Shown in pieces: positions 10,930 through 23,515 of a stretch of DNA of 64,000 nucleotides (the first letter of the stretch is position 1; each line of letters opens with the position of its first letter). The notes under the pieces were generated by a model. The model was not told the DNA's origin. It saw only the letters and a program-made list of their open reading frames with translations, and ran no database searches. Source of the DNA: Falciphora oryzae (taxonomy: Eukaryota; Ascomycota; Sordariomycetes; Magnaporthales; Magnaporthaceae); the NCBI GenBank assembly GCA_000733355.1, contig JNVV01000009.1, forward strand, positions 812,919-876,918, written 5' to 3'. The translations under genes and the position numbers were made by a program.

Positions 10930-13549
10930 CATGGGCCTTGCCCATGGCAAAGAGAGGAGAGAGGGGGAAAAAAAAAAAAAAAAGAAGAAAAAAAGAACTG
11001 GCAAGGGAAGCAGATGGATGTCGTCTGCTTGCTTTCACCTTGAGCGCCTTGGCGCTGAGACGGCCATCATCCCATCCCACTGTTGTGCATGAGCGCCTCG
11101 CGGGAGTGGGGGGTCGGGCAGAGCGAGAAAAAAAAAAGAAAAAAAAAAGACCCAGTGGGTCGAAAAAGAAGGGAGGTGAGGAAGAAACGCATGCGCAGAA
11201 ACACAAGAGACGGTATGCCCGCGCTGTCGGTGTACCTCGGAGTGGAGCGCAATTGCTCATGCGTCACAGTGTGCGCTGGGTCCCCCATTTGAAGGCTCTT
11301 GTTATGCAAGGAACAGCCTAACCGGGACTGGCGTTTTTTTGCTGTCGCTGGCGGATCCATTTGCCCCGAGACGAGATTGCCTCTTTTTTTTTTTTTTCTC
11401 TTTTCCTCTCCGCCACCACTCCCCTCGTTGTTTCCTCTCTTTGGCTGGGAACAAAGTGGGGATTTCCAGTTTTGGTTTTCGTCCTGCCTTGTTCTGGAAA
11501 AGACGGCAGTTTGTGCCAGGCCCCTCGCGGAGTCCCAACTGAGGGGTCTGTGCAAAATAATCTTGAAACAGCCCAATGTTGAGATGGTTCATTTTCCAGC
11601 CCGTTTTTTTCCTTCTCTGTCTCCTGAGAAGATTCTTCCAGTCTTTGACAGGAGACCCGCCTGTAGCTCCCCGGACCACTCGGAAGGCTCCAGGCGAGTT
11701 CCCCTGGTGGCAAATGATCCACTGCGCGGAGCTCCTTCCAGCCAGTCGGAGCCGGTGGCGACCGCACCGGGGTAACATCCCGCGCGCCGGTGGAAAGCGT
11801 TTGGGAGTGTTTTTCTGTGCCCCTTTATTTCTTGCCATTTTGCCCCCTTGGCACGCTGGGGGATTTTTTGCTCTCTCCGGCAGTGATCCCTCGTCGCTCC
11901 TATTATCAACATTTTATAATAATTCCCTCTTCTTCGCATCCCTTGCCTTGTCAAGCCAGCCCGTGTTGCGGGGCAGCGCGCCAAGTATCTCAATGGACTG
12001 GTTCGCGTCCCACATAGGTTGCCGGCAAGCCCTAGCTGCCCCGGGAGACTGGTTGGCCATGCAAATAGAGTGCAGTGCTTGCAGGGCCTGGGAGCAAGAA
12101 CCCCCCACCTCCCTCGCAAACCAATTCGAAAAGAGATTGAGAAGTGAGGGGAAATGCAGATGCAACCAACACGAGGTGATGTGGCGGAAGACGCGATTGC
12201 TTTTTATCACGACGCTAGCCTCAAGCGTCGGTCGAGGACCAGTTGCCCGGTTGTGTGTCGCAGCTGAAGGCGCGACTCGCGACAAAGGCTCGCGCCTACG
12301 ACGTCAGCGCATGCACGTCTTCGCAGCTCGTCCGTATGCGCCGGCGGCCAGCAAGCAGGCAACATTCGATGAGTGGCCCTAGGAGATGCGTGGATGGCAA
12401 AAAAATAAAAAATAAAATAAAGATGGCGGTCGCAAATCCCACGAGGGGAGCCCAGAGACCAATCAACAAACTGGGAAATCTCCATTTGGAAGGTTGGCAA
12501 GCCTCCTTGCAACTTTGCTGCCCTCGACCGCAAAACATCCATGTCGCATCGACGATTACAGTGCAGGAACGCTGCGGGCTGTGGGCTGCACCACACACCC
12601 TGCAACTCTCAATCTCGCCACTCCAATCCGAGCCACCAGCCAGTGCGCGTGTTGCGCGCGCGGCGTCAAAAATCCGTTTGAAATGTCTTGCTTGAAATCG
12701 ACATGGCGCACTCTAGGCTTTCCGATCGTGGTCTGGAATTCCCGTCTGGAACAGGCCGAGCGGAACGCGGGGTGCGCCTGGTCACTGGACGACGGACTTG
12801 GGCGAACGGGCCCGTGGCGTCTGCTGAGGTACGTGTGATAGCCTGTTTGGGAAGATGGGACGGACTGGATCGAGGGCGTCGTCGAATGACAGGCGCCGCA
12901 GCATGTAAGGGCGGACCTGGAGCCGAAAGGACACAGCCAGGAAAAAAAAAAAAAAAAAAAAGAGTTGCGACCCGTCACCTGACCAAAAGCGCCTGCGTCA
13001 TGACAAAAGCGGTGTCCAGCCGGCGGTCGGTGTGCGCAGGCACTGTCCTGGCCACTAGGCAGATTTCCGCTTCGGCATTGGTCGATTTCCAAGGACGCGT
13101 CCGAGGCCCAACCCCAGACCCACGAACCCGGGCCTCGCTCCACATGGGAAACCGAGGCAGGCGTCCAGGGGCACTCCCTGATCGAGGACCAAGCCAGCCC
13201 CACACGTCAGGTCCATCCAAGGTCGAAAAAAAGCAAGGGTTCTCTGCCCAAGAGAGCGTTTGTCTTTTTCAGCTCGTGACCAACTTGTGACCGCCTTTTT
13301 GACTCCCGCCATGACAGATGAGGGTTTTGGAAAGAGAACCAGATCGTCCGATTCGACCATGTCCTCCCCATCTTGTGCCCACGCCCACACCCTGGGCCCC
13401 CATGCTTTTCTGGCAAGGCGAACGGCGGCATGCACGCGCGCTTGCTGGTGACGACAGGCGTACCGTGAACCAAGCATGTCAGCGCAGCAGCGTCCAAGGA
13501 GAGGCAGTCGGAAAACTGGCTCATCAGCAAGCTAGTAACAGACGGCTAG

Positions 13550-13563
13550 GGTAGGTACCTACC
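13550..13563. repeat. 14-bp perfect palindrome GGTAGGTACCTACC
   Basis: Perfectly self-complementary. Related GGTAGGTA/TACCTACC copies occur near 2150, 22236, 33795, 39652 and 57151. Confidence 0.8.
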
Positions 13564-16500
13564 GGTCTAGCTTCTAGCTTAGCCTCTCGTTGGATCAACC
13601 AGGCAGGTTCCTGAATCGTACGAGTTGATGGTGGCGGCGATACGTTTCAACGAGACAATGTCTTGCTGGTGTGGGTGCGCGGGCAGCCCATGCCGCGGAG
13701 CACTTACCCCTATCCCTTTAGTGCGGGGGGGGCCGCCGCCTGGCCTGGAATTGCTAGAAGCGTTCGGCGCATCTGCTCTTGGTTATCTCTTCATCCTCCG
13801 CCTCCTAGGCCGCGACGGCACTCTGCACCGGCGAGATCGGACGTGTCCTCTCTCCCCTTTGGGGCGACCGGTGGGTTGAGGCTGACGAAGAGGCCCCACA
13901 TAAAGAGATAGGGCGGCGGCGATGGTAATTTCCATGCGTAGGTGCGATGGCGGACCGGGGATTTCGACAGCCGGCATGATTTGTGGAACTGAGGTTGGGG
14001 GACGCTGGCAAGGAGCCCTGTGAGTGACGTCGTTTTTTTTTTTTTTTTTTTTTTTCCCTCAGTCTGACAGAAGCATTTGGCCACAGTGTCTTCTGGCCGA
14101 CGGCGGGGTGGGCGTGCGCTCGGTAAAGCCCACCCCGGAGAGATCGGACCGCTCACCACTTGCGGTGTGCCCGCTTGGACACGGTGGGAGCTTGCACGTG
14201 GTGCTGGGGACAGGGACTGACTTGTCGCTTCGACTCAATTATCGTCGTATCAAACTTTCAGAGTAGCAACGGAGCAGCAAATTTCAGGCCGGGCACCAAG
14301 ATGGAGGTTCCATCGCAAGACAGGCATGGAGCCGTCAGGGATTTCCCCGGCTCGGGCAATGGATCCGGGCTGTTGGAGGGATCGGTGAGGAAGAGGAAAA
14401 AAAAAAAATTCGCGAAAGCAAAGAAAAAGCAAGACAAGGCAGAAGAGAAAGAAAATAAAAAGGAAAAATAAAATACGCAAACAAAAGGAGAACAGCAGAG
14501 ATTCGTCCCAACCGGCGCCCGATCGGCAGTGCGGCAGGCACAGCATAGTACCACATACAGAGAGGCGCAAGGCGTTGGCCGCCCGGCCGGCCCCGGATCA
14601 AGGATGCAAATTGAGGCTTTTCGGTAGTTGCAAGCATGATTGATAATCCGGCGACTCGGCTGGCGGACCACAAACGGATGCACGCACTGCACTGCACTGC
14701 GCTGCACGCGGCGATTTGGTCGCAGGATGCGCTTGGCTTGGCGCACAGGTGATCTGACGGGATTTTGATCGCACCCCTTGTCTGTGACTTAGGTGTGTCC
14801 CTCTTCCATCAAATGGCCCCGCGTCCGGCCAACCGACGGACATGGCCACATTTCACATCTTACGTAGAGCCGAGGAAAACCGGCGGCCAGTCGCGTCCGG
14901 ACATGGGGATCGACCTGTTGGACGAGGACTTTTTTTTTTTTTTTTTTTTTTTTCTTTGTTTACTCTTGTTTGTGGACGGGTTGGGCTGGGCCGACACGTT
15001 GCCCGCTTCTACTGGCTGGGCCCCAACCCTACTTGCTGCTGCTGCGGCGCCGGATTTGGCGCAACAGTCATCGCTGCTGCTGCTGCTTCTTCCTGCTTGC
15101 TTGCCGTTGAGGTCGGTGAGATCGATTTCGCCCGCCTTTGCTGGGCGGGGCGCATGGAGCCAGATTTTCCCAATGACAACTCCCGCCCAACAGGCCCGAC
15201 GGCGACACAAGCGTCGCGCATTTCCCAGGCATGGCCCGCTTGGTGCGGCCAAGGGTAGCACGGCGCACCGCCATTGGGAGAGCAGCAGAGCAGCTTTCCC
15301 TGCGCTGCCCTGCTGTCGCAACAAAGGGAAATGCATGCCGCCGTCCGCTGCGGTCAACTTTGTGGCCGGCTACCTCATCACCGGCGCGTGCGTGGGCAGA
15401 GCGTTTACGTGTCCCAACCGACAATTCAGGGTTTCAGACAGGGCTTCTCGCCTCTCCGGCTGCCAGTCAGGGCTGTTTTCTCGCTTCGCTTTCCCCGCCG
15501 CCTGCCAGCGAGGTGGCAGTTACTATCTCACCTGGCGCCGCTGTGCCCACTCTTGCGACTCCCGTGCCTCACCGCCTGACCTTTTTCTCGAGCCCTTCCC
15601 TGCCCGGCCCCCAGTGCTTATCCGCCCGCTCCACCGCAACAGCGACAACAGGGAATGTGCGCGGAAAAAAGAGGGACAAACAAACAAATGATTGAAATAA
15701 AAATAAAAAATAAAAACACTTCCCCGCCCGATGTGGGCGGGTGGGCATCAACCCGACGGCCGAAAAGTTCGAGAAGGAAATGGAGCGTTGAAAAGGTTCC
15801 GCTTTTCGGTTTCCAAATGTTGCACAGGGGCAATTGCTCCTCCCAGTTGCGGCCGGGGAGGAGCTGCGGGTTTGCCGGAGGTGTCACTTTTTTTCGACGG
15901 GCTTCTCCTTGGTGGGCCGTTGACTTTTTTTTTTTTTTTTTCCCTGGCACATGGGTCCCGTCCTTTAATTCCCCGCCCTTTTTCGTCGCGGCGCGGCGGT
16001 TAACACTGGATAGAACCCTAACATGGCCACCACGGTTGGGCACGCGGAAGAACACCTCTGATCCCGAGGCCGCCGTCGGGGGGATACCACAGGGAAAGCA
16101 GACTAGGGAGACGCCGGCCGGATGCGACATGGGTGCAGGCGGGCGTGGCAGCGAGCGATGAAAAAAGATATGCCCGCGTCGCACATGGCTCTATGGCTAA
16201 CGGGAGCGGACAGCAGAGGCGGTCCCTTTCGTTGGGGCGGCTGTAGAGTGTTTGCCCGAGGGAGGGGAGCACAAGGCACAAGAAGGGAGAGACCAAAGTC
16301 AAAGTTGCCCGAGGGGAGAAAAAAAAAAGGAAGGAAAATGAAAAATGACGAGGGCTAACTCCTAGCTTCACCAACCTACAACAAGCAAGCGTGCTGTCCG
16401 CGGCGAAATAGCGACACGGCATCTCTTCCAGCTCCCTCGTGCGTGCCCGCAGCCAGCCCGGCCTAAAAGCGGTACGTACCTCTGGCCAGCACGCCCACTT

Positions 16501-17710
16501 CACACACCTCGAGCTACCACGCTGTTCCAACAAACCGGGCTCGGGCCTGTCCCCCCGGCCGGGGTCGGAGGCAGCTCTGGTGCTGTCAGATTTGTCGGTC
16601 CCAGATGTCCGGAAACGCCCTCGCCATAGTCGCATAGTGCTGGGCGTCGATCTACAAACTGTGCGGGGCGCCTGTCTACAAGTACCACGACTGGGTGTGG
16701 GCCCCTGGATGCCAGGGCTGGGCCAGGGGAGGGGGGTGTGCCGTTCTGGGAGAGCCGCGCCCCTCATGCAGATCTACGCAGCACCTCGCTCTGCAGCTTG
16801 GAACAACCTAGCAGAGCTCGTCAAAGGGTAAACCTGGCTGTCTTTCATTTTTATTTTTATTATTTTTTTATTTTTGTTTTTTTCGAATTTTTTTCGCCTC
16901 TGTCCCGCTCTAATTATTGTGTTTTTTCTTTCTTTTTTATTCTCCGCCGACACGTCTTTTCTTTTATGTATTTTATTGTTTTATTTCTTTACGTTCATTT
17001 CTTTCTTTTGTCAAGGAGGCAGCTGGTCACCGCCGTTTCACTCCAATAAAAAGAAAGCAGGTACGGACCTTTTTGAAAGCTTCGCTCTCCTTTCTCTCCC
17101 CTCCCTTCCGGCCAATGGCATTTTATATGGCTTCTGCCCTCCTGACAGTCCGTCCCATACCTCCACGTCCCGCCCTGTCGACTTCTGCATGGGGAGCAAC
17201 CGTCACACACTAATAAGCCCCTTCTCTTGTACACACCTCTGTCTCCGCTCCATGCTCTTTGGTCCCCTCACCGTCCCCCTCCGTTTTGCGCAACCCAAGG
17301 CCAAGCCATAGGACGCCACCGTATCTCCGCTGATCCAGAGGCTTTGCCTACCGGGTGCTGTTGGTTGTTACATCACCTTGCGTTTGGTTGGCCTCGTTTG
17401 CCCACCCCGGGTGCGCATGTTACGTGCTTGTGGTGATCACAAGCCCTGCCTGCCTACCCACCGAGCGCTCTCTGACCGTTCCACACGGCCGTCTCGTCCT
17501 CCCCACTCATAATAACTCGACATACCTCCTGGCTCGGACACCTCGTGGACCCTTTTTAAGCGGCCGAGCGCCCACTCCCTTCGAGAAAGACATCATCTTA
17601 GTCTCTTAGTCTCCAAGGCGGCTCCTGTGAACAAACATCGATCCATCCCTGTCGGGTGCAGACTCACAGACATCCAACGCCGTGGACGCGGACTTGATTT
17701 TTTATCTTTT

Positions 17711-17716
17711 CTCTCT

Positions 17717-17747
<31 letters not shown>

Positions 17748-17748
17748 C
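17711..17748 (+). promoter_or_regulatory. CT-rich tract upstream of MFS gene
   Basis: A near-pure CTCTCT tract of about 38 bp lies about 155 bp upstream of the MFS start codon. Pyrimidine tracts are common just upstream of transcription starts in filamentous ascomycetes. The promoter or 5' UTR role is inference. Confidence 0.4.
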
Positions 17749-17904
17749 TGCCAGGTCTCCTCTCCCACATCGCACCTGCGTCGTCCTCTCCCGCTCTGCT
17801 CTGCCCTTCCCGGCGTCCATTCCACCTTGCCGTCGTCAGGGTGGTTGTCAGGGGGCGTACCGAAATCGGATCCAGCAGGAAGCCGTTGCCGTCTTCTCAT
17901 CACC

Positions 17905-19956
17905 ATGTCGAGGAGAAGTGGCCCTTTGGGACGGGGCGCTGCCTCCCCCAGATCCAGGAATCTCCCGCCCTTCCCCACAAGACAGATGTTTGTTCTCGGT
18001 ACGTGATTCGCTCATAGCGCCGTGGCGAAGAATTGTCGGGGCTGACACCCAGTCATCAGCTCTGTGCCGGATATGTGAACCGATCGCATTTATGGGGATC
18101 TTCCCCTACATCTACAAGATGGTGCAGAATTTCCATGTCACCGACGACACGAGCCAGATCGCCCTCTACGCCGGCATGGTCACCTCGGCGTTCACATTAG
18201 CCGAGTTCTCGACGGGCGTGCTCTGGGGCAGGCTAAGCGACAAGATCGGCAGGAAACCCGTCCTGCTCACCGGTCTCGCTGGTACCGCGCTCAGTGTGCT
18301 CATCTTCGGCTTTTCCCCTAACCTCTGGGTTGCGCTCTTTGCCAGGGCCCTCGGAGGCCTGCTCAACGGGTAAGTCGATGTCACGCTCGGTTTGGCCTCT
18401 CTTTAGATACTCTAGACTGACAGGACCTTGCCAGAAACATTGGTGTTTTGCAGACCACTGTGGCTGAGCTGGTCAAGGTCAAGGAGCATCAACGTGAGTC
18501 TTATGGAAAACCTAGATCGCCCGATAAAATAGTCGTGAGCTCCGGGTCTGACGCAAAGACCATTTTATAGCCCGCGCATATACCATCATGCCTATTGTGT
18601 GGTGTCTTGGGTAAGTTTCCAGCATCTGATCACATATGGAACTCCGAACCGTTTTTTATCGAACCCTGGCTTACACGCGCAAACAGCTCGATTATTGGAC
18701 CAATCATCGGTGGAGCACTAGCCGAGCCATGCGAGACGCTTCCGAGTCTGTTCCCCCGGGGCAGCATCTGGGAAAAGTTCCCGTACCTTCTGCCGAATCT
18801 GTTCAGCGCCATTGCCGTCTTCTGTGGTGTTATCATCGGAATCCTGTTCCTCGAGGAGACCCACGAGGAGAAGAGGCTCAACAGGGACCGTGGTGTTGAG
18901 CTTGGCAAGTCTCTGCTTGCCCTCCTGCCTTGGAACCGCGAGAAGCGCGCGCCGACTACCGGAAAGGGTGAAGAGCAGCCGCTCCTCATGGATGCGCAGG
19001 AGTTCCTGCCCGTCTACCAGACGAACGAGAACTCGCCTCGGCTTACATCGATGCCCGCCCGCGACCTGCCCGAAGCCTTCGATCTGCCGCCCATCTCGGC
19101 GCCCCAGCCGCCGAGGGCCCCGCCCAGCAAGATCTTCACCCGGCCCGTTGTGCTCAACATTGTGTCCTACGGCATCCTGGCCTTGTAAGAGCACACCCCT
19201 CGCCATGCCCCACGAACCCAACTGATGATACCCGTACTCGGTTGTAATACCGACACACTGACACTGACTTCCTGCAGCCACACCATGACCTACGACCAGC
19301 TCCTGCCCGTCTTCCTCAGCACAGACCCGCAGCACAAGCCGATCCACCTCCCCTTCAAGTTCTCGGACGGGTTCGGCTACAAGACGTCGACGGTCGGCGC
19401 CATAATGTCGGTGCAGGGCGGCTACGCGATGCTCTCGACCATGGTCCTCTTCCCCTGGGCGGTGCGCAAGGTCGGCCCGCTGCGGCTGTTCCAGTTCCTG
19501 GCGCTGTCGTACTTCATGCTGTACCTCCTGACCCCTTACATCGTGCTTCTCCCCGAGGAGAACTACATCCGCACCATCGGCATCTTCGTCGCCATCGTGT
19601 GGAAGTGCACCTACTCGACCATGGCGTACCCGAGCAACGCCATCCTGCTGACCAACTCGGCCCCGACGTCGCTCTCGCTGGGGACCATCAACGGCGTCGC
19701 CGCCTCGACCGCCAGCCTGTCGCGCGCCTTCGGCCCCACCATCTCGGGCATGCTCTACGCCGCCGGCCTCAAGACGGGCTTCTCGGGCCTGCCCTGGTGG
19801 TGCAGCGGCGTCGTCACCATCGCGGGCGCCTTCATCAGCCTGCACATCACCGAGGTCCCCGGCCGCATGGACGAGAAGAAGCCCGGCGACATCGAGTCCG
19901 CACCCCTGCTGAACGACTACGACGACGACGAAGCCGAGGCGGATAGGCGTTGCTAA
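17905..19956 (+). CDS. MFS transporter (DHA1 / zinc-induced-facilitator-like)
   Basis: Six exons (17905-17998, 18060-18369, 18435-18493, 18571-18610, 18687-19184, 19278-19956), 559 residues. All donors and acceptors are consensus and phases match. The ATG at 17905 opens a short basic leader ending FPTRQMFVL, spliced to ALCRICEPIAFMGIFPYIY, the first membrane helix. MFS motif A, GRLSDKIGRKP, sits at residues 88-98 between helices 2 and 3. Helices 4-6 (with GSIIGPIIGG), a long cytosolic loop and helices 7-12 follow. The C-tail is acidic. The architecture fits plasma-membrane or vacuolar H+ antiporters of the YCR023C/ZIFL type; the substrate cannot be read from sequence. The nearest recognisable neighbours are a Zn2Cys6 regulator downstream and, further on, an oxidoreductase, so a role in a metabolic locus is possible. 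Confidence 0.9.
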
Positions 19957-22900
19957 GAGCTAGCGGGAGAGCCCCCAGGACCCTCGGGACTTTTCTCTTT
20001 TCGTTTCCGACTCCTGTCTAGCGGCTCTCTTAGTCCTTCCCTCTCATCCTTGCCCAACCGGTGAGGGTTTAGCTTTGGGACCTGGCGACTTGGCTGAACA
20101 TGCCTGTCTTCATCGACGTGAGTCGGCTTTTGCCGCGGCGCGCGTGACGTCTCTTTAATTTTTTTTTTTTTTAAACCCCTCCAGCCTCAACTCTGCAAAG
20201 AACTTTTTCGGGTCAATCCTCATTTCGGCCCACAGGCGGTTTCGCACCCGGGGGGGCACGCGGCCCACTTGGTGCGAGCAAGGCCTGCTGGCGGAAAGCA
20301 ACCGCGGAACAGAGCCAGCCAGGAAAAAAAAGAGGAGCGGAGAGAAGAAGGCAGGCATCCACGCCACCAGCACACCTTGCTTTTTCTGGTTGCATTTTTC
20401 CGCCTTCTCCGTTTGGCCTTTTCCATTACTCAAGCCTTGTTATTATTTTTTGTACCCTTTTGCTTCTTCTGTGGAGTTCAATGTTTTTCCCCTTGTTGGG
20501 GTCGTCTTCCGATCTCACACCCTGGGTCCGATTCGGGCGGGTGCGGCTGATGCGTCCCCATTCTCTCTATCCTTCTTTGGCCCCTCGGGCTTCGTCACTA
20601 TTTCCTCATCTCCCTGTTTCCTTTCCCCTCGTCTCTTCATCCTTCTTTTGCTTGGGAAAGATGGAGTACTGTGCATACGTAAAGAGCTGGGCTCGGACCA
20701 CATTTCAAGGGCATTTACCGGTAGTTGGGAAAGAAAGGGTTCTTTGGGTTTGTATTTCTTCTACCTTTGTTGCTTGTGGAATTTTTCGAGATACCTTGTT
20801 TTCCTTTTTTTCTCTCTTTTCCTTTTTTCCTGTCTCTCGTCTTGTTACCTCTGTCACCTTTCTACACGGCTCGCTCGAGGTCAGCTCCTTGAGCCTGTCC
20901 TCGGCGACGCTAGCCCCCCATTTTAGACGGAACGAAGCCATTTGCGGCTCGCTAGGCCTCTAGGCCAAAACCCAGCAAGAAAGACAAAAAAAACAGGATG
21001 GATGGATACCCCCCAGATTTTTTGTTTTCTTATTTCTATCTTCATTATTCGATTAATAACCTTCCCCCTTGTATTTTTGCGCCATGGACGGCTTGGGAAG
21101 ATGTTGTGTTTTTGGATATTTGGGACCTTGGCTAGGCTTTTTTTCTTCTTTTTTTCCCCAGAAGCTCCTCCTTTCTCACGATTGTCACGGCTCCCATATC
21201 TTAGTTTAGCTCTGCATTACAATGAACCCATTTTCTACTTCGCCTGGCCACATTGGTTACATAGGGCCTGAGATGGATATGGATCTTGCAGAGGCTGGCT
21301 CTTTGCGGCGGAACTCGGCACACCACTTCCAGCTTTTGAGCTTGGTACAGCTGGCTAGCTTCCCCTGGCGGACCGGCCTCAGCCTTGGCGGGGACGGTGA
21401 GTATTGGTTGCTCTTTTCGCCGCGGTCTTGGGACACGGGTTCCTGCGAGCATACGAGCACGTTGGTTGGGCGGCTGGTTGTACATACGTATCCGTCTCTC
21501 ACACTTGGCATAAAAAATGCCACGTGGGATGGGTGATGTCCTACATAGTTTTTATGCATGTATCCAAGCGGCGTACTGGGCTTCGTCGTCCCCTGGCGGC
21601 ACTTATGCGCTTGTCGGCGCTTGAGGCTGTTTGGCGTATGCAGCTAACGTGGGCGAGGGAAGGGCGCGGATTACCTCATGGGTGTTTCGTATCATCGTAT
21701 CGCCGCTGCCAGCCATACGGGCAGCCCCAAGGTTGGGAAAGTTGTGTGTGCGGTGCACGCACATGCACACGCTAAAACGCGATAGGCTCGAAAACCCCCA
21801 CGCCCAGCTCCAGCTCCCAGCGGACGCCTCCATGCCTCGGCTAGTTAGGTCGCATCCCCTTCGGGTGAAAGTGGCTACTACTGAGACAAATGCAGTCGAG
21901 GGAAAATTGGAGGTTAGGTAAGGTAAACGGGACGGCGGGTGGAGGAGTATGTGATATCCCCGGAAATAGCTGCAGAGCGCGGAGGACAGAACTTTAACGT
22001 TCTTAAGCATGGGGAAAAGGGACACGGCCATTCTCCTCTGTGGTTGGTTCAAGGGCGCGATTCATACTCGGACTGGCCTGCCTGCCATTCGCCATTGGTC
22101 TGCGGTGGGTTTCTTGTGAAGATGCCGGGCGCGGAGCCGAGACCCATTTTGGATGGAAGGCGCCTCCCCTCATTCGCCAGCCATCTCTTATCAAAGCATC
22201 GCGAGTGGATGAAGGCCTGGTCAGGAGAGCTGAGGGTAGGTAGGCAGGTGGCATTGGGCAGCCCGACCAGTCCCGTCGTCGCGGAGAAGGAGCGCCCCAT
22301 CCTTTTTGCTCGCTGTCGCAATTGCCAAAGTCGCAGCCGCAACTGAGGAGATGCATCATCGGCATAAAGAAACATATCGAAAAGGGAGATCGACGGGGGG
22401 CTTTTGTGAGCACTGAGATTTGAGTCCTTGCGCTTCCGCCCCGGGGGAAAAGTCGCACACTCGTTCACCCCTGCTCAAGGATTGAAGCCGATTCGCTGTC
22501 GTATCTGCTCCCCTGCTTGTCTTACCCTGGTCCATCTCTCTCATTTTCTTCCTTGTCCTTTTTCCCCCTTGCTCCGCCCCTGCACAACGAAGCTTTCCCC
22601 CTCCCAACACACGCAGCATCTCCGCTTCTGCTTCTGACCTAGCCGGCCACAGCATCCCCCAAAAAAGGACGAGCAAGGAGCCCAGGCCGCACCGCGCCCA
22701 CGCCCGTATTGTCTGTCGCACAGCGCCATCTGCGTCTTCGGGTCTCAATTGGACGACGCCCTCTGCTGAAGGGATTGGGAAGGGGAAAAAGCAAAGAAAC
22801 AGGGGTGCCCCGAGCTCCCAGTGCGGGACATCGATGGGACCGAAAACACACCCCAGCGCGCGGAGACGAAGTGAGCGAGAAAGAGACGAGAGCTTGGGCC

Positions 22901-23515
22901 AGGCTGCTGCCAGCGAGTTGAGAAATTGGATTTGCCGCCAGCCGCCCGCCCTGTCTGTCTTGTCCTCGGCTCTTCCTCGCTGCTGCTGCGGTGTGCCGTG
23001 TTCCGTTCGTTTAGCGTTTGCGCCGTCGCCCATTTGATTTTTGGCTTTTATTTCTTTTTTTTTTATCCGTCAGAGAACAGGGGAGAAAAGGCGCCTTTCA
23101 ATGCTGCAGCGGCAGCCACCGTCGGTCCCATCCCTGTCCGCACTATCCAACCTCACAGTCACAGCAGCACCCGACGGCGGCTGGTCTTCTCTGGGAGGCG
23201 TTCAAGGTTGCTCTTGCTAGCCCCAACCGCCCCCTTTGACAGCTCCCTGGCCGCCCTGGTCCAGCCAGCCACCCCACATTCGCACTTGCCGGGCCCAGCG
23301 CAGCCCATCAATATCCGACACTGCCGCCGGCCCGTTTTCCGGGTGGTCTCGGGTTCGGAGGAAGTGGGGAACTTTTTTTTTTTTTCTTGCTTCTTGTCCT
23401 CACCTCGGTGCCGCTCGCGAGCTAGCCTGGACCGGAGCGAGCGCGTGCGTTTCCGCTGCCGAGCAGGACAGCGCCGACTTGCGTAGCTAGGTGAATCGAG
23501 CTGTCCGAATTAATC
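19957..23515. other. 3.6-kb intergenic region before regulator gene
   Basis: No gene recognised. Bases about 20400-21200 are T/C-rich, and a T tract at about 23370 lies 130 bp before the regulator's start. This is probably MFS 3' UTR plus a long promoter and 5' leader for the Zn2Cys6 gene. Short frames such as 22926-23486 lack conserved features. Confidence 0.5.

Larger units (their letters stand above)
3913..17904. other. 14-kb gene desert between divergent genes
   Basis: Both flanking genes point away from this stretch, so it includes both promoters. Open frames inside are short, overlap on both strands, are rich in Lys/Phe runs from A/T homopolymers, and match no family I recognise. GC content stays moderate to high, so it does not look like RIP-mutated transposon DNA. 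It holds many A/T homopolymers (around 4082, 6145, 10969, 12943, 14034, 14931 and 15926), short GGT and CTCG repeats, and a sequencing gap. A long regulatory region, lncRNA genes or lineage-specific small genes cannot be excluded. Confidence 0.55.

Noticed and set aside
10192..11321. Long frames crossing the N gap
   Set aside because: They are open only because the gap carries no stops.
11576..12382. 268-codon frame in the left desert
   Set aside because: Irregular codon endings and no recognisable domain; likely chance.
3913..17904. RIP-degraded transposon or centromere
   Set aside because: The DNA is not AT-rich, and no terminal repeats or transposase/reverse-transcriptase remnants are visible.
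18718..19845. 375-codon frame antisense to the MFS gene
   Set aside because: Shadow of a GC-rich exon; Arg/Gly/Asp-rich with no family motif.
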